Counted from the stretch's first letter, positions 52,564-61,926 are shown. The stretch is 64,000 nt of DNA from Bacillus rubiinfantis (GCA_000752035.1 CCFE01000025.1:97001-161000), one strand, 5' to 3'. A program made the numbers and translations. The notes: generated by a model from the letters alone, not told the origin.

Positions 52564-54198
52564 TTATTTATGAATATTTGCTGCGTGTTGACCCGCTAAG
52601 AAACCAAATACCATAGCTGGGCCGATGGTTCCGCCAGCACTCGGATATATTGGGCCAAGCGGATTTCCCGAAGCATTCCCGGCAGCATATAATCCTTTAA
52701 TCGGTTCGCCTTTAAAGTTGACAACTTGTCCATTTTCATTAATTTTCGGTCCACCGTTTGTTCCAAGTGCACCTAAATAAATTGGTAATGCATAGAATGG
52801 GCCTTTTTCAATTTTTCCGAGATTGTTTTCAGGGCTTCCGCCTCCACTTGTTAAAGCTTCAAATTGAATCGTACCACGATGGAAGTCTGGGTCCACCCCT
52901 TGCTCGCAATACTCATTCCATTTACGTACTTCATCCTCTAAACCATCTGGATCAACGCCAATTTTTTCAGCTAACTCGCGAAGCGTATCAGCTTGGTCGA
53001 CCCATTCTGGTGCAGGCTCACCAGGTGCCATCGTAATGATTAGCTGAGTATCTTTCAATTGTTGGTCGAAAATCATCCAGTTAGGGCCTTGGTTTGGAAA
53101 CTCAATTTTTACCGGATCATAATGAAAGAATGCTCTTGGCATATCGTTATACGTTGTACCTTCATGAACAAATCTGCGTCCATACTTATTCACGACAATC
53201 GAGTTAGGACCTTGACGGCCGCCACCAAGTTGGGCCATTACGTTATCTTCATATTCAAAGGTTGGATCCACCATCGCTGGATACCACCATGCTTCACTCA
53301 TATTTTCGAGGGCAGCACCCGCCTTCATCGCCATCATGAGTGCATCGCCTTCATTGCCAGGAGGTGTTACAGGATGAGTAAACTCCGCCTTTAGGAACGC
53401 CTTCACTAATTGCTTGTTCCATTCAAATCCGCCTGACGCAAGAATTACCCCTTTGTGTGCAGCAAAATGTAAGACTTTACCAGCTTTTGTTTCTGCCATG
53501 ATGCCGACAACTTGCCCTTCGTCGTCGATAATTAATTCTTTACCAGCCGTTTCAATTAAAGTCTCTACCCCGCGATCCAAACATGCTTTAAATAAGGAAG
53601 CAATTAAGGCACGTCCCATAGTGACAATATTATTTTGCATACGTTCTGCAACTAACTGGAAGTCAATCCCTCCCACTGCTCCACCTTCTTCTAATGTAAG
53701 CGGAGGAAAGATGGGGTTTTGACGAATGTATTCGCCCCATTCTCCAATTTCATTCAAATTAAATGGAGCAGGGTCTAATGAACGTGTTCCGTGCTTTAAT
53801 GCTTCATCCATATGTGCGTAATATTCAGGATAGGATTTTGGCGAAACAAACTTAACAGGTGTATGGTCATGCAAAAATTTAATGACCTCATGACCCTTGT
53901 CTACAAATGTTTCAATCATATGGTCATCTGCTCGGCCAAGTGCTAAACGCTTAATAAAATTAATTGCATCCTCACGATTATCTTCAAAACCTTGCTCTTT
54001 CATGTAATGATTAAGTGGAATCCAAGGGACACCGCCTGAGAAAGCTGTCGTTCCACCAATTTGGTGGGTCTTTTCTAACACAAGCACTTTGGCACCGCTT
54101 TCAGAAGCGGCCACAGCAGCAGTCAAAGCAGCCCCTCCTGTTCCTAGCACAATAACATCAGCTTCTTTATCCCAATGAGTTGGAATGGAACTTGACAA
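52564..54198 (-). CDS. FAD-binding dehydrogenase, 3-ketosteroid-delta1-dehydrogenase-like
   Basis: About 544 residues from TTG 54198, which lies 9 nt after AAAGGGG; the ATG at 54207 is too close to that site. An N-terminal Rossmann motif VIVLGTGGAALTAAVAASESGAKVLVLEK and GGTTAFSGG bind FAD. LYAAGNASGNPLGPIYPSAGGTIGPAMVFGFLAGQHAA closes the flavin domain. It belongs to the fumarate reductase/ketosteroid dehydrogenase flavoprotein superfamily. The substrate is probably a hydrophobic ketone or enoate. No steroid-catabolism genes are around, so the substrate is open. Confidence 0.88.
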   Translation of the reverse strand: MSSSIPTHWDKEADVIVLGTGGAALTAAVAASESGAKVLVLEKTHQIGGTTAFSGGVPWIPLNHYMKEQGFEDNREDAINFIKRLALGRADDHMIETFVDKGHEVIKFLHDHTPVKFVSPKSYPEYYAHMDEALKHGTRSLDPAPFNLNEIGEWGEYIRQNPIFPPLTLEEGGAVGGIDFQLVAERMQNNIVTMGRALIASLFKACLDRGVETLIETAGKELIIDDEGQVVGIMAETKAGKVLHFAAHKGVILASGGFEWNKQLVKAFLKAEFTHPVTPPGNEGDALMMAMKAGAALENMSEAWWYPAMVDPTFEYEDNVMAQLGGGRQGPNSIVVNKYGRRFVHEGTTYNDMPRAFFHYDPVKIEFPNQGPNWMIFDQQLKDTQLIITMAPGEPAPEWVDQADTLRELAEKIGVDPDGLEDEVRKWNEYCEQGVDPDFHRGTIQFEALTSGGGSPENNLGKIEKGPFYALPIYLGALGTNGGPKINENGQVVNFKGEPIKGLYAAGNASGNPLGPIYPSAGGTIGPAMVFGFLAGQHAANIHK

Positions 54199-54223
54199 GG
54201 AAATCATCCCCTTTGATATTAGT

Positions 54224-54276
54224 GATAGTGACACTATCAATAATTAAATTATCCGCTAAAATTCTATAATTTTCAA
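54224..54276 (-). promoter_or_regulatory. Promoter and 17-bp palindromic operator of the flavoprotein operon
   Basis: On the minus strand -35 TTGAAA (54276-54271), a 17-bp spacer, and -10 GATAAT (54253-54248). Seven bp downstream is TGATAGTGTCACTATCA (54240-54224), a perfect 8+1+8 inverted repeat, placed to block transcription. It is of a size used by TetR-family repressors. Confidence 0.75.
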
Positions 54277-54363
54277 GATATTTGCCTATTTTATGTATCT
54301 TATGAATATAGTGAATTAACCACTAGCTAAATGACTAATTATTAATTTATGTGGTAATATCAA

Positions 54364-54409
54364 AAGCACCTCCGTTAATAGGTACGTTTAAGGGTACCAG
54401 GAGGTGCTT
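54364..54409 (-). terminator. Terminator-like hairpin after rubrerythrin
   Basis: AAGCACCTCC and GGAGGTGCTT form a perfect 10-bp stem with an inner GGTAC pair; TTTTGAT follows on the minus strand. It lies about 95 nt past the rubrerythrin stop. Confidence 0.6.
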
Positions 54410-54504
54410 CATAATATAAGCCAGTGAGCCTGACCTCATGTCTATTTCTTTTCTAGTAAAGTGTCATACCATCCTGCAAACAATGTTGTTTTCTCAAATC
54501 AGGA

Positions 54505-55041
54505 TTAATAATTTTCTTTTCTCACTTCAAAGAAACTTTGCGAATGCTTGCAAACCGGGCATACTTTAGGTGCTTTCTTTCCAATTACGAGATGTCCACA
54601 GTTTCGGCATTCCCACATGGTTTCTTCAGACTTTTCAAATACGGCTTTCATCTCTACATTGTTGAGAAGTGCACGGAATCGTTCCTCATGAGCTTTCTCA
54701 ATTTCTGCAACCATTCGGAACTGAGCTGCAAGAACTTTAAAGCCCTCTTCCTCAGCATCCTTTGCAAAGTTTTCATACATGTCTGTCCATTCGTAGTTTT
54801 CACCCTCAGCTGCATGAAGCAGATTTTCTGCAGTATTGCCAAGCTCCCCAAGGGCTTTAAACCACATCTTTCCATGTTCCTTTTCATTTTCTGCAGTTTT
54901 AGCAAATAGTTCAGCTATTTGCTCATAGCCTTCCTTTTTAGCAACTGATGCAAAATAAGTATACTTGCTTCTCGCCTGAGATTCACCAGCAAATGCTGCC
55001 ATCAAGTTAGCTTCAGTTTTAGTTCCTTTTAAGTTGTTCAT
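54505..55041 (-). CDS. Rubrerythrin
   Basis: A 178-residue non-heme peroxidase. The ferritin-like four-helix domain (1-135) has the diiron ligands in AGESQARSKY, TAENEKEHG, MYENFAKDAEEEG and EIEKAHEERF. The C-terminal rubredoxin domain has two CxxC knuckles (WECRNCGHLV and CPVCKHS). It reduces hydrogen peroxide to water. Rubrerythrin is common in anaerobes and less so in aerobic Bacillaceae, so it may have been acquired. It is divergent from katG; the pair makes a peroxide-defence locus. AAAGGAG precedes the ATG. Confidence 0.95.
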   Translation of the reverse strand: MNNLKGTKTEANLMAAFAGESQARSKYTYFASVAKKEGYEQIAELFAKTAENEKEHGKMWFKALGELGNTAENLLHAAEGENYEWTDMYENFAKDAEEEGFKVLAAQFRMVAEIEKAHEERFRALLNNVEMKAVFEKSEETMWECRNCGHLVIGKKAPKVCPVCKHSQSFFEVRKENY

Positions 55042-55627
55042 AATATTTTTCTCCTTTCCAGACAGTGTAATATTGTGAAACTATTCACAAATTTGTATAT
55101 ATGTAGTACAATTTCAGTGGTTATATGTTGCTTTCAACTAATATATCCACTTTCTTCTATATAATAGAATAACAGATATTGAGAAAACCGAACTATCGAT
55201 TTACATATTGTCATGAAAGATTCAAGAAAGTAGCCTAAGGCTCCGCACATATATTAGAACATTTTGTCTTAGATAAAGTGCCTGTCATAATCAGCTAAAC
55301 ATCCTAATATGATAGTCCTGAATAGTGATTGTAGAATTTCACATGAGGGGGCTTTTTTCCTCTATCATAATAAACATGTTGACTCACTCCTTGCAGCTGA
55401 ATATCTTTATATCTTCACCTTTGAAACATCACCTTTGAAACTGTATCCAAATCTAAGTTATACCTCCTGCTGAAATAATGAAATTATTCTCAATTATATT
55501 GTTTATAATTCTTCCATTTTGCCCAAATCTTTATTATAATGATTATAAAATAAAAATTATTATTTTTTTATTTTTAAAATATCTACAAAATAATAATTTA
55601 AAACTTATTAGAAGGAGAGAAGAAAAT
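55042..55627. other. Divergent regulatory region, rubrerythrin / katG
   Basis: About 585 nt of AT-rich DNA. The katG side has a perfect PerR box (55534-55548) and a related TTATATTGTTTATAA sequence near 55494-55508. The rubrerythrin side has a TTGTA...TACAA partial inverted repeat near 55093-55113. The middle part shows no gene with a ribosome binding site, and an open frame running into katG from 55478 is translation-free leader. Confidence 0.6.
55534..55548. promoter_or_regulatory. PerR box upstream of katG
   Basis: TTATAATGATTATAA matches the PerR consensus TTATAATNATTATAA at every position, about 80 nt before the katG start. Peroxide would inactivate PerR and induce katG. Confidence 0.9.
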
Positions 55628-57844
55628 ATGGATACTAAAAACAACAGTAACATTGAAGGCTGCCCGTTTCATGGCGGTGCCACCAGCTTTAAATCAAGCG
55701 GCACAACTAACCGCGACTGGTGGCCAAACGCGCTAAACCTGAATATTCTCCGTCAGCATGACAAAAAGTCGAATCCTATGGGGGAAGATTTTAATTATCA
55801 AGAGGAATTTAAAAAGTTGGATTACGAAGCTCTTAAACAAGATCTCCGCAATTTAATGACAGACAGTCAAGACTGGTGGCCTGCTGACTATGGACATTAT
55901 GGTCCTTTCTTCATCCGTATGTCTTGGCATGCGGCCGGTACATATCGGGTTGGGGATGGCCGAGGCGGCGGCGGGACCGGCAACCAACGATTCGCCCCGC
56001 TTAACAGCTGGCCTGACAACGTTAGCTTGGATAAAGCACGGCGACTCCTATGGCCGATTAAGCAAAAGTATGGCAACAAGATCTCTTGGGCTGACCTGCT
56101 TCTTTTAACAGGCAATGTGGCGATTGAATCCATGGGTGGCAAGACCATCGGTTTTGGAGCTGGACGTGCTGACATATGGCATCCAGAAGAAGACATCTAT
56201 TGGGGTGATGAAAAGGAATGGCTTGGTGATAATCGTTACACAGGCGATCGTGACCTTGAAAATCCACTTGCTGCTGTTCAGATGGGGCTTATCTATGTGA
56301 ATCCGGAAGGTCCAAATGGTAAACCAGATCCTATTAAGGCAGCTCACGACATTCGTGAAACCTTTGCACGTATGGGAATGAATGATGAAGAAACGGTTGC
56401 CCTTATTGCAGGCGGCCATACTTTTGGTAAGGCACACGGTGCAGGCGATGCTGCTCATGTAGGTCCAGAACCAGAAGCTGCTCCTATTGAAGCACAAGGC
56501 TTAGGTTGGGCAAGCACATATGGTTCCGGCAAAGGCCGTGACACTATCACCAGTGGCCTTGAGGGGGCTTGGACTCCTAATCCAACCCAATGGGATAATG
56601 GTTATTTTGATATGTTATTTGGATATGAATGGTGGCTGACCAAGAGCCCTGCTGGAGCATGGCAATGGCTTGCGGTAGATCCTGATGAGAAACATTTGGC
56701 ACCAGATGTAGAGGATCCTTCCATTAAAGTTCCAACCATGATGTTTACCACCGACATCGCACTAAGACATGATCCGGAATACGAAAAAATTGCCCGCCGA
56801 TTCCATGAAAATCCAGGTGAGTTTGCCAATGCCTTTGCCCGTGCATGGTTCAAACTTTTACACCGAGACATGGGTCCTAAAGCAAGATATCAAGGCCCAG
56901 AGGTCCCAGATGAAGATTTCATTTGGCAAGACCCTGTACCAGCTGGGAATTATGATTTAACAGATACTGAAATTGCAGAAATTAAAGCAAAGATTCTAGA
57001 TTCAGGACTTACCGTCAGCAAGCTAGTGACAACTGCTTGGGCTTCTGCCAGCACCTACCGTGGCTCAGATCATCGCGGCGGTGCAAATGGTGCCCGTATC
57101 CGTCTTGCTCCACAGAAGGATTGGGAAGTAAACCAGCCTGAACAGCTTGCCCAAGTGCTACAAGTATTGGAAGATATTCAAAAGGATCTAGATTACAAAA
57201 TCAGCATGGCTGATTTGATTGTATTGGGCGGCAACGCTGCAATCGAAAAAGCTGCGCGAGAAGCTGGCTTTGATGTAACGGTTCCTTTTGCTCCTGGACG
57301 CGGCGATGCGACTCAAGAGCAAACGGATGTAGAAAGCTTTGAAGTACTGAAACCTGTGGCTGATGGTTTCCGCAACTATCAAAAGAAAATATTTAGTGTG
57401 AGTCCAGAAGAACTTCTAATTGATAAAGCCCAGCTCTTAAACCTTACTGCACCAGAAATGACCGTCCTTGTTGGCGGAATGCGTGTTCTCGGTACAAACT
57501 ATGGTGGTACCGGCCACGGCGTATTCACTGATCGTGTAGGCACACTGACGAATGATTTCTTTGTTAACTTGCTTGACATGGGTGTGGAGTGGAAGCCTGT
57601 AGGAGCAAACCTATATGAAGGGCGCGACCGTCAAACAGGCGAAGTCGTACGTACAGCAACGAGAGTAGACCTAGTCTTCGGTTCGAACTCCGTACTACGT
57701 GCCATTGCCGAGGTATATGCTCAAGACGACAACAAAGAAAAGTTTGTCCGCGACTTTATCGCTGCCTGGGTCAAGGTAATGAATGCCGATCGTTTCGACC
57801 TTAAAGCAATGAACCTTAAGAAAGAGCAACTAACAGGCAGATAA
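55628..57844 (+). CDS. katG: Catalase-peroxidase
   Basis: A 738-residue bifunctional heme catalase-peroxidase, the normal KatG length, with the duplicated class I peroxidase domains. The start ATG 55628 follows GAAGGAGAG. The distal triad is R97, W100 and H101 in FIRMSWHAAGTYR. The proximal heme ligand is in GGHTFGKAHGAG. The tyrosine of YVNPEGPNG and the methionine further on would form the Met-Tyr-Trp crosslink with W100. It degrades hydrogen peroxide. A perfect PerR box in its leader indicates peroxide induction. Confidence 0.97.
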   Translation: MDTKNNSNIEGCPFHGGATSFKSSGTTNRDWWPNALNLNILRQHDKKSNPMGEDFNYQEEFKKLDYEALKQDLRNLMTDSQDWWPADYGHYGPFFIRMSWHAAGTYRVGDGRGGGGTGNQRFAPLNSWPDNVSLDKARRLLWPIKQKYGNKISWADLLLLTGNVAIESMGGKTIGFGAGRADIWHPEEDIYWGDEKEWLGDNRYTGDRDLENPLAAVQMGLIYVNPEGPNGKPDPIKAAHDIRETFARMGMNDEETVALIAGGHTFGKAHGAGDAAHVGPEPEAAPIEAQGLGWASTYGSGKGRDTITSGLEGAWTPNPTQWDNGYFDMLFGYEWWLTKSPAGAWQWLAVDPDEKHLAPDVEDPSIKVPTMMFTTDIALRHDPEYEKIARRFHENPGEFANAFARAWFKLLHRDMGPKARYQGPEVPDEDFIWQDPVPAGNYDLTDTEIAEIKAKILDSGLTVSKLVTTAWASASTYRGSDHRGGANGARIRLAPQKDWEVNQPEQLAQVLQVLEDIQKDLDYKISMADLIVLGGNAAIEKAAREAGFDVTVPFAPGRGDATQEQTDVESFEVLKPVADGFRNYQKKIFSVSPEELLIDKAQLLNLTAPEMTVLVGGMRVLGTNYGGTGHGVFTDRVGTLTNDFFVNLLDMGVEWKPVGANLYEGRDRQTGEVVRTATRVDLVFGSNSVLRAIAEVYAQDDNKEKFVRDFIAAWVKVMNADRFDLKAMNLKKEQLTGR

Positions 57845-57857
57845 GATAAGATATGGA

Positions 57858-57895
57858 AAAAACCGCTGTCACCAAACTGACGGCGGTTTTTCTTT
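57858..57895 (+). terminator. katG terminator
   Basis: AAAACCGCTGTCA pairs with TGACGGCGGTTTT around a 6-nt loop, followed by TTCTTTTG. Confidence 0.85.
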
Positions 57896-58073
57896 TGAAA
57901 ATTTCCGGTATTACTTTCTTTTGACCTGAAAATTTTCATCATCTACCTTACTTTAATCTCCTGGGACTGCTCTGGGGCGGGCACTTATCTCCTTTATTGC
58001 TAATCGTCCTCCGCTCCGCTTTACACGATTGGGCGATTATTTCCTCTTTTTCCGCTCCCAATCATACAAAAAC

Positions 58074-58640
58074 TCATACCCTTAGCAAGCCACGGAACCC
58101 CCTTGCGGCATAATAGGAATCTGCGCCATTATGGTACACAAAGACCGTTTCATAGCGCCGGTCACAAAAGATAGCCCCACCAAGCTTGCGAATAGCATCA
58201 GGTGTTTTCACCCAGCTAGATGTTTTCGTATCAAAATTTCCAAGTTTCTGAAGACCTCTGTATTGTTCTTCCGATAAGATCTCAATACCCATATCAGCAG
58301 CCATATCAATTGCGTTATTTTCTGGTTTATTTTTTTTCCTTGCTTCTAACGCTTCACGATCATAACATACACTTCTGCGACCTTTTGGACTTTCTGTTGA
58401 ACAATCATAAAAAAAGTATTCTCCATTTTCCTCATTGAAACCAACAACATCCGGTTCGCCGCCAGTTCTTTCCATTTCAAAAAGTGACCACAGTTTTTCT
58501 GGATTTTTTTCTAGCTTTACTTGAACTTTAATCCAATCAAATCCCTCATGGCGATTCATGTTACTTTGAAAACGTTCTTTTAGTATTGCGAGTATTTCTT
58601 CACGATGCTTCAGTGACAGGTTCCTATTCTCATTATTCAT
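58074..58640 (-). CDS. DUF4256 protein
   Basis: A 188-residue cytosolic protein that matches the DUF4256 family in outline: HREEILAILKERFQSNMNRHEGFDW at the start, FYDCSTESPKGRRSVCYDREALEARKKNKP in the middle, and YETVFVYHNGADSYYAARGFRGLLRV at the end. Its function is not known. The ATG is preceded by AGAGGGAG. Monocistronic. Confidence 0.85.
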   Translation of the reverse strand: MNNENRNLSLKHREEILAILKERFQSNMNRHEGFDWIKVQVKLEKNPEKLWSLFEMERTGGEPDVVGFNEENGEYFFYDCSTESPKGRRSVCYDREALEARKKNKPENNAIDMAADMGIEILSEEQYRGLQKLGNFDTKTSSWVKTPDAIRKLGGAIFCDRRYETVFVYHNGADSYYAARGFRGLLRV

Positions 58641-58855
58641 TTAAAACTCCCTCTATCGGATTTTTCGTTTACTTCTATTGTAGAAAAATTCTCCAAATGA
58701 TACTACTAATAACAGAACATTCCATTCAGTTTAACATCTTAGAAGGTAAAACGTTGAGACAGGTTAGCTCTATCTCAACGTTTATTTCTATTGTAAACAA
58801 AAAATGTATTTTAACTACCAATATGTGGAATCATATAAATGAAAGGAGGAATAAT

Positions 58856-59404
58856 TTGACAAATATAATTGATTCCATTAAAGAGTATTTACAAATGAAC
58901 GTCGACAACGAACCAAAGAGCCCTCTTCATGTAGGCGAGGTTATGAGCTTGTGGCTATACCTTACTATTATTGATGAAGCTAGTGTCTTTATTCAGATTG
59001 GATTAAATACTACTAATGATGATGATGTAAAAAAGATTCTTGAAGAAAGTTTAAGTCAATGTAAAGCACAAGCTCAACGGTTTGAGGATTTCATGAGGAA
59101 AGAAGGAGTGCATTTACCACCCACAGGTGAAAATCGGCCAATATCAGACCCAAGTGGGGTACCATTAGGGGCTAAAATGACAGATGACGAGATTATGAAT
59201 GGATTGAGCATTAAAACAGTATCGGCAATTGTTCATTGCGCAACAGCCGCCTCACAATCCATCAGAAATGATGTCAGTTCACTATTTACACACGCTATGT
59301 TTGAAAAAATGAAATTTGGAACTTCATTAAAGGGATTAATGAGAAAAAGAGGATGGATAAAAGTACCACCATATTACTATCCACCCGGAATGCCCAAAGA
59401 ATGA
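58856..59404 (+). CDS. DUF3231 protein
   Basis: A 182-residue protein starting at TTG 58856, chosen because a perfect AAAGGAGG lies 7 nt before it; the much longer open frame to the left has no such site and overlaps the divergent gene. The family motif is KSPLHVGEVMSLWLYLTIIDEA followed by a helical bundle, related to ferritin-like CotF/DUF3231 proteins found in Bacillus, often sporulation-associated. The function is unknown. Confidence 0.87.
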   Translation: MTNIIDSIKEYLQMNVDNEPKSPLHVGEVMSLWLYLTIIDEASVFIQIGLNTTNDDDVKKILEESLSQCKAQAQRFEDFMRKEGVHLPPTGENRPISDPSGVPLGAKMTDDEIMNGLSIKTVSAIVHCATAASQSIRNDVSSLFTHAMFEKMKFGTSLKGLMRKRGWIKVPPYYYPPGMPKE

Positions 59405-59412
59405 TTTATTTA

Positions 59413-59466
59413 GGGAACTCCAAAATCCACATAATATCGTATTAATTTTGGAAGTTCCCGGTCCTT
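59413..59466 (+). terminator. Terminator after the DUF3231 gene
   Basis: GGGAACTCCAAAAT pairs with ATTTTGGAAGTTCCC (one bulge) with an 18-nt loop, then GGTCCTTTT. Confidence 0.6.
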
Positions 59467-59570
59467 TTAAAGATTTTCAAGAAATTTTATATCTTTTTGT
59501 TGCGCATTCAGGACATAGACAGGCTGCTAAGAATAAATAAAAGGATGCCTAGTTTCACCTCAATATGGAA

Positions 59571-60497
59571 TTAATATTTGTTTAACTCCTGTATCGGAGC
59601 TTGGATAATAACTGGCTTCATTTTAGGATTCAACCATTTTAATATCTTGACAACATTCGTTCGAGATGTTCCCGTACATCCCAATGTATAACCGCTGCTA
59701 ATATGGAAGAAAATTGCACTTCCTTTATATGGAACGCGCTTGGTGTTGTAGTTGATTACAAATCCGTAGGTGTAAGCTGAAATGTTCATATTTTCAGCAC
59801 TATTCCAATTGCCTTTTGTTTTCTTTTTGGATTGCCAAGTGTTATAAAGTGGAGATTTAGGGTCATCTACCCATACATCATCACTTGTGATTTTACGATA
59901 AGGCATTTTTGTTCCCGGATTTCCATAACGGCCAAAAGCAGTTTCTATTGAATATTTGCCAATTGGCGACCTCTTCCCGCCTTCACGCATCGCTGCAGCA
60001 GTAGCAAAGCCATATTTTCCAATATATCCTTTTGTGGTTATAACGGGAACCCATTGCCCTTTCGAATTCTTTTCGAACGTTCGAATATCAGCAGAGCTAG
60101 TATTGTAGCCATTAGTAGTGACAAGAATTAATTGCTTATTGCTGCCAACTGTTTGTAAACTTGAAGCAAGATTTTTGCTTGACTTAGATGTTGCTGGTTT
60201 CTTTGTCGTCAGATACTTATTGGAAACCCAGCCATTTTTATTATTGACCTTTACTTTATCCCAACCGCTTTTTGTTTGTGTTACTGTGACCGCTGTATTT
60301 TTCTTTACAGTAGCAAGGATTTTGGACTTTGTAGTAGGTAATTGTCTGACGTTTAGCGCTGTCGCCGTCACATACTTTGTTTTTCCTGCTGCTTGAACCT
60401 GCAACTCCGATAGACTTGTAAATCCTGTCATAATTAATAAAGTGACTAAAAAATAAGTAATAAATCGTTTCATGTCTTGCGGTAATCTTTCAATCAA
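59571..60497 (-). CDS. Secreted SH3-domain L,D-transpeptidase-like protein
   Basis: A 308-residue exported protein. TTG 60497 has AAAGGTG at good spacing; ATG 60473 is an alternative. The signal peptide ends near ELQVQAA (about residue 36). An SH3-like module (about 40-92; TALNVRQLPTTKSKI ... GWVSNKYL) is followed by a YkuD-like catalytic domain. This includes RSPIGKYSI and the active-site histidine and cysteine in FHISSGYTLGCTGTSRTN. L,D-transpeptidases crosslink or modify peptidoglycan stem peptides. It is probably cell-wall acting. Confidence 0.9.
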   Translation of the reverse strand: MIERLPQDMKRFITYFLVTLLIMTGFTSLSELQVQAAGKTKYVTATALNVRQLPTTKSKILATVKKNTAVTVTQTKSGWDKVKVNNKNGWVSNKYLTTKKPATSKSSKNLASSLQTVGSNKQLILVTTNGYNTSSADIRTFEKNSKGQWVPVITTKGYIGKYGFATAAAMREGGKRSPIGKYSIETAFGRYGNPGTKMPYRKITSDDVWVDDPKSPLYNTWQSKKKTKGNWNSAENMNISAYTYGFVINYNTKRVPYKGSAIFFHISSGYTLGCTGTSRTNVVKILKWLNPKMKPVIIQAPIQELNKY

Positions 60498-60692
60498 GAA
60501 ACATCACCTTTGCTCCTTCCTGCTCATTCAATATTAAAAAAGTATTATATCAATACTATACTATCAGACTTTAAATTTATAATTATAGGAATTAATTTTG
60601 TACAAATTGTTAAAATTCACTCCCGTTTTCTCTCCTATTCATCAAGAAAATCAAGGGTTGTAATTATATTTTCAATTTTTTGTGTTATTATT

Positions 60693-60707
60693 ATATTAGT
60701 CTAATAT
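60693..60707. promoter_or_regulatory. Palindrome upstream of the LuxR-type regulator
   Basis: ATATTAGTCTAATAT is a near-perfect inverted repeat overlapping a likely -10 region, about 80 nt before the gene. A possible autoregulatory site, not proven. Confidence 0.35.
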
Positions 60708-60783
60708 CCGGGTTGTAAGTCCTTTCAAATACCCGTGATATGTTAAATTCCACCAATAAGACTCCCAAGAAGGGGGCTATAAT

Positions 60784-61797
60784 ATGAATTATTCCATATT
60801 TTTTTACAACCTCATTCTGATTATTTTCTACTCTATTAATTTATCTGGATATTTGAATCTCTATCTAAGAAAAAAGAATCCGGCTTTCATATGGGTTGCT
60901 GTGATGTTTGGCTTATATATTATTGATGTTATGTTTATTTTTATGACCGAATACTACCACGAGCTTGGTGAGTATTACACCTCCAATTTGTATTTTGAAT
61001 CTACTCCTAAGGTTATTGTTACCATGCTGATTATTTTCTCTTACCGTCAAATTGCCCATTATTCCTTGCAAATAAATCTATCAAAAATAGAATACAGTTT
61101 GTGGGCGAGTGTTTTTCTGGTAAATATGTTTATTTTCAACATTGGCTTTCAACAGAACAGTATGATGTGGACTTATAGTGTGCTCCAGGAGTTATTACTA
61201 TTCTTTACAATCTTGTTTAGCATTTTAAGGTTTCCAAATAGACATTTACCAACAATCGAGCAAATTCGGGTTAGAAGAATACTGTATGTTACACTCATTC
61301 TCTTACTGGTTGGACTTGTAGAGCATATCATTATTCTATCCAACGGCTACCCGGTTCTAAAATTATTTCCTAACTATATGCAACGGCGGACAATGATTGA
61401 AGTCCTTTCAATATGGGTTGTCGGAGTTGGAATTTACTATTTAATTAAATTATTTCCTGTTGTTGGATCAATGGAAAAAGACGAAGAGGCACTTTCTCTC
61501 TATATCAAAGAGAAGCAAGAAAAATTTGAAAAGAGCTTACACCAAAGAGTCTTGCTATTTGGAGAAAAATACTGCTTAACAAATCGGGAAATTGAGATAT
61601 TGGAATTATTGGCAAAGCATTATACAAATCAGCAAATCAGTGAACACTTATATATCTCCCTTGGAACCGTTAAGGTACATGTACATAGTATCTTTCAGAA
61701 AACTGGAATTACAAGTAGAGATCAAGTGGAAGTTCATTTGCAGGCTTTGGAGTCGACAAAGCCAATTTACGATGTATCAAGTCAGATAAAATCGTAA
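60784..61797 (+). CDS. Membrane-tethered LuxR-type transcriptional regulator
   Basis: A 337-residue protein in which the first 235 residues form about seven hydrophobic helices. The last 75 (about 262-325) form a LuxR/GerE helix-turn-helix with LTNREIEILELLAKHYTNQQISEHLYISLGTVKVHVHSIFQKTGI. AAGAAGGGGGC lies upstream of the ATG. One-component regulators with membrane sensor domains of this kind bind DNA while anchored. It converges on an amidohydrolase and a MATE transporter, which may be its targets. The ligand is unknown. Confidence 0.9.
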   Translation: MNYSIFFYNLILIIFYSINLSGYLNLYLRKKNPAFIWVAVMFGLYIIDVMFIFMTEYYHELGEYYTSNLYFESTPKVIVTMLIIFSYRQIAHYSLQINLSKIEYSLWASVFLVNMFIFNIGFQQNSMMWTYSVLQELLLFFTILFSILRFPNRHLPTIEQIRVRRILYVTLILLLVGLVEHIIILSNGYPVLKLFPNYMQRRTMIEVLSIWVVGVGIYYLIKLFPVVGSMEKDEEALSLYIKEKQEKFEKSLHQRVLLFGEKYCLTNREIEILELLAKHYTNQQISEHLYISLGTVKVHVHSIFQKTGITSRDQVEVHLQALESTKPIYDVSSQIKS

Positions 61798-61864
61798 GGA
61801 CAGAACACAAGCCTCAAGATCTTTGAGATGGGTTAGAATGGGTAAGTACTGTTGTTCGCTAATA

Positions 61865-61922
61865 TATAAAAAGAACCAGTCATCAGTGGTGTTAGGCAGA
61901 CACCTTTGATGGCTGATTCTTT
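61865..61922. terminator. Bidirectional terminator
   Basis: A long imperfect hairpin (AAGAATCAGCCATCA with TGATGACTGGTTCTT) with an inner GGTGT/ACACC pairing, T-rich on both sides, between the convergent regulator and amidohydrolase genes. Confidence 0.7.
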
Positions 61923-61926
61923 ATAA

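Noticed and set aside
54207..54240. Upstream starts of the flavoprotein (54240 or 54207)
   Set aside because: The first lies inside the palindromic operator, and the second directly abuts the ribosome binding site. TTG 54198 fits better.
55478..55627. An N-terminal extension of KatG from 55478
   Set aside because: The extension is AT-rich, covers the PerR box, and lacks a ribosome binding site. The ATG at 55628 has one and gives the normal KatG length.
55897..56497. Minus-strand frames inside katG
   Set aside because: They lie entirely within conserved katG codons and show only low-complexity composition.
58586..58855. N-terminal extension of the DUF3231 protein
   Set aside because: It overlaps the divergent DUF4256 gene and has no ribosome binding site. 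TTG 58856 follows a perfect AAAGGAGG.
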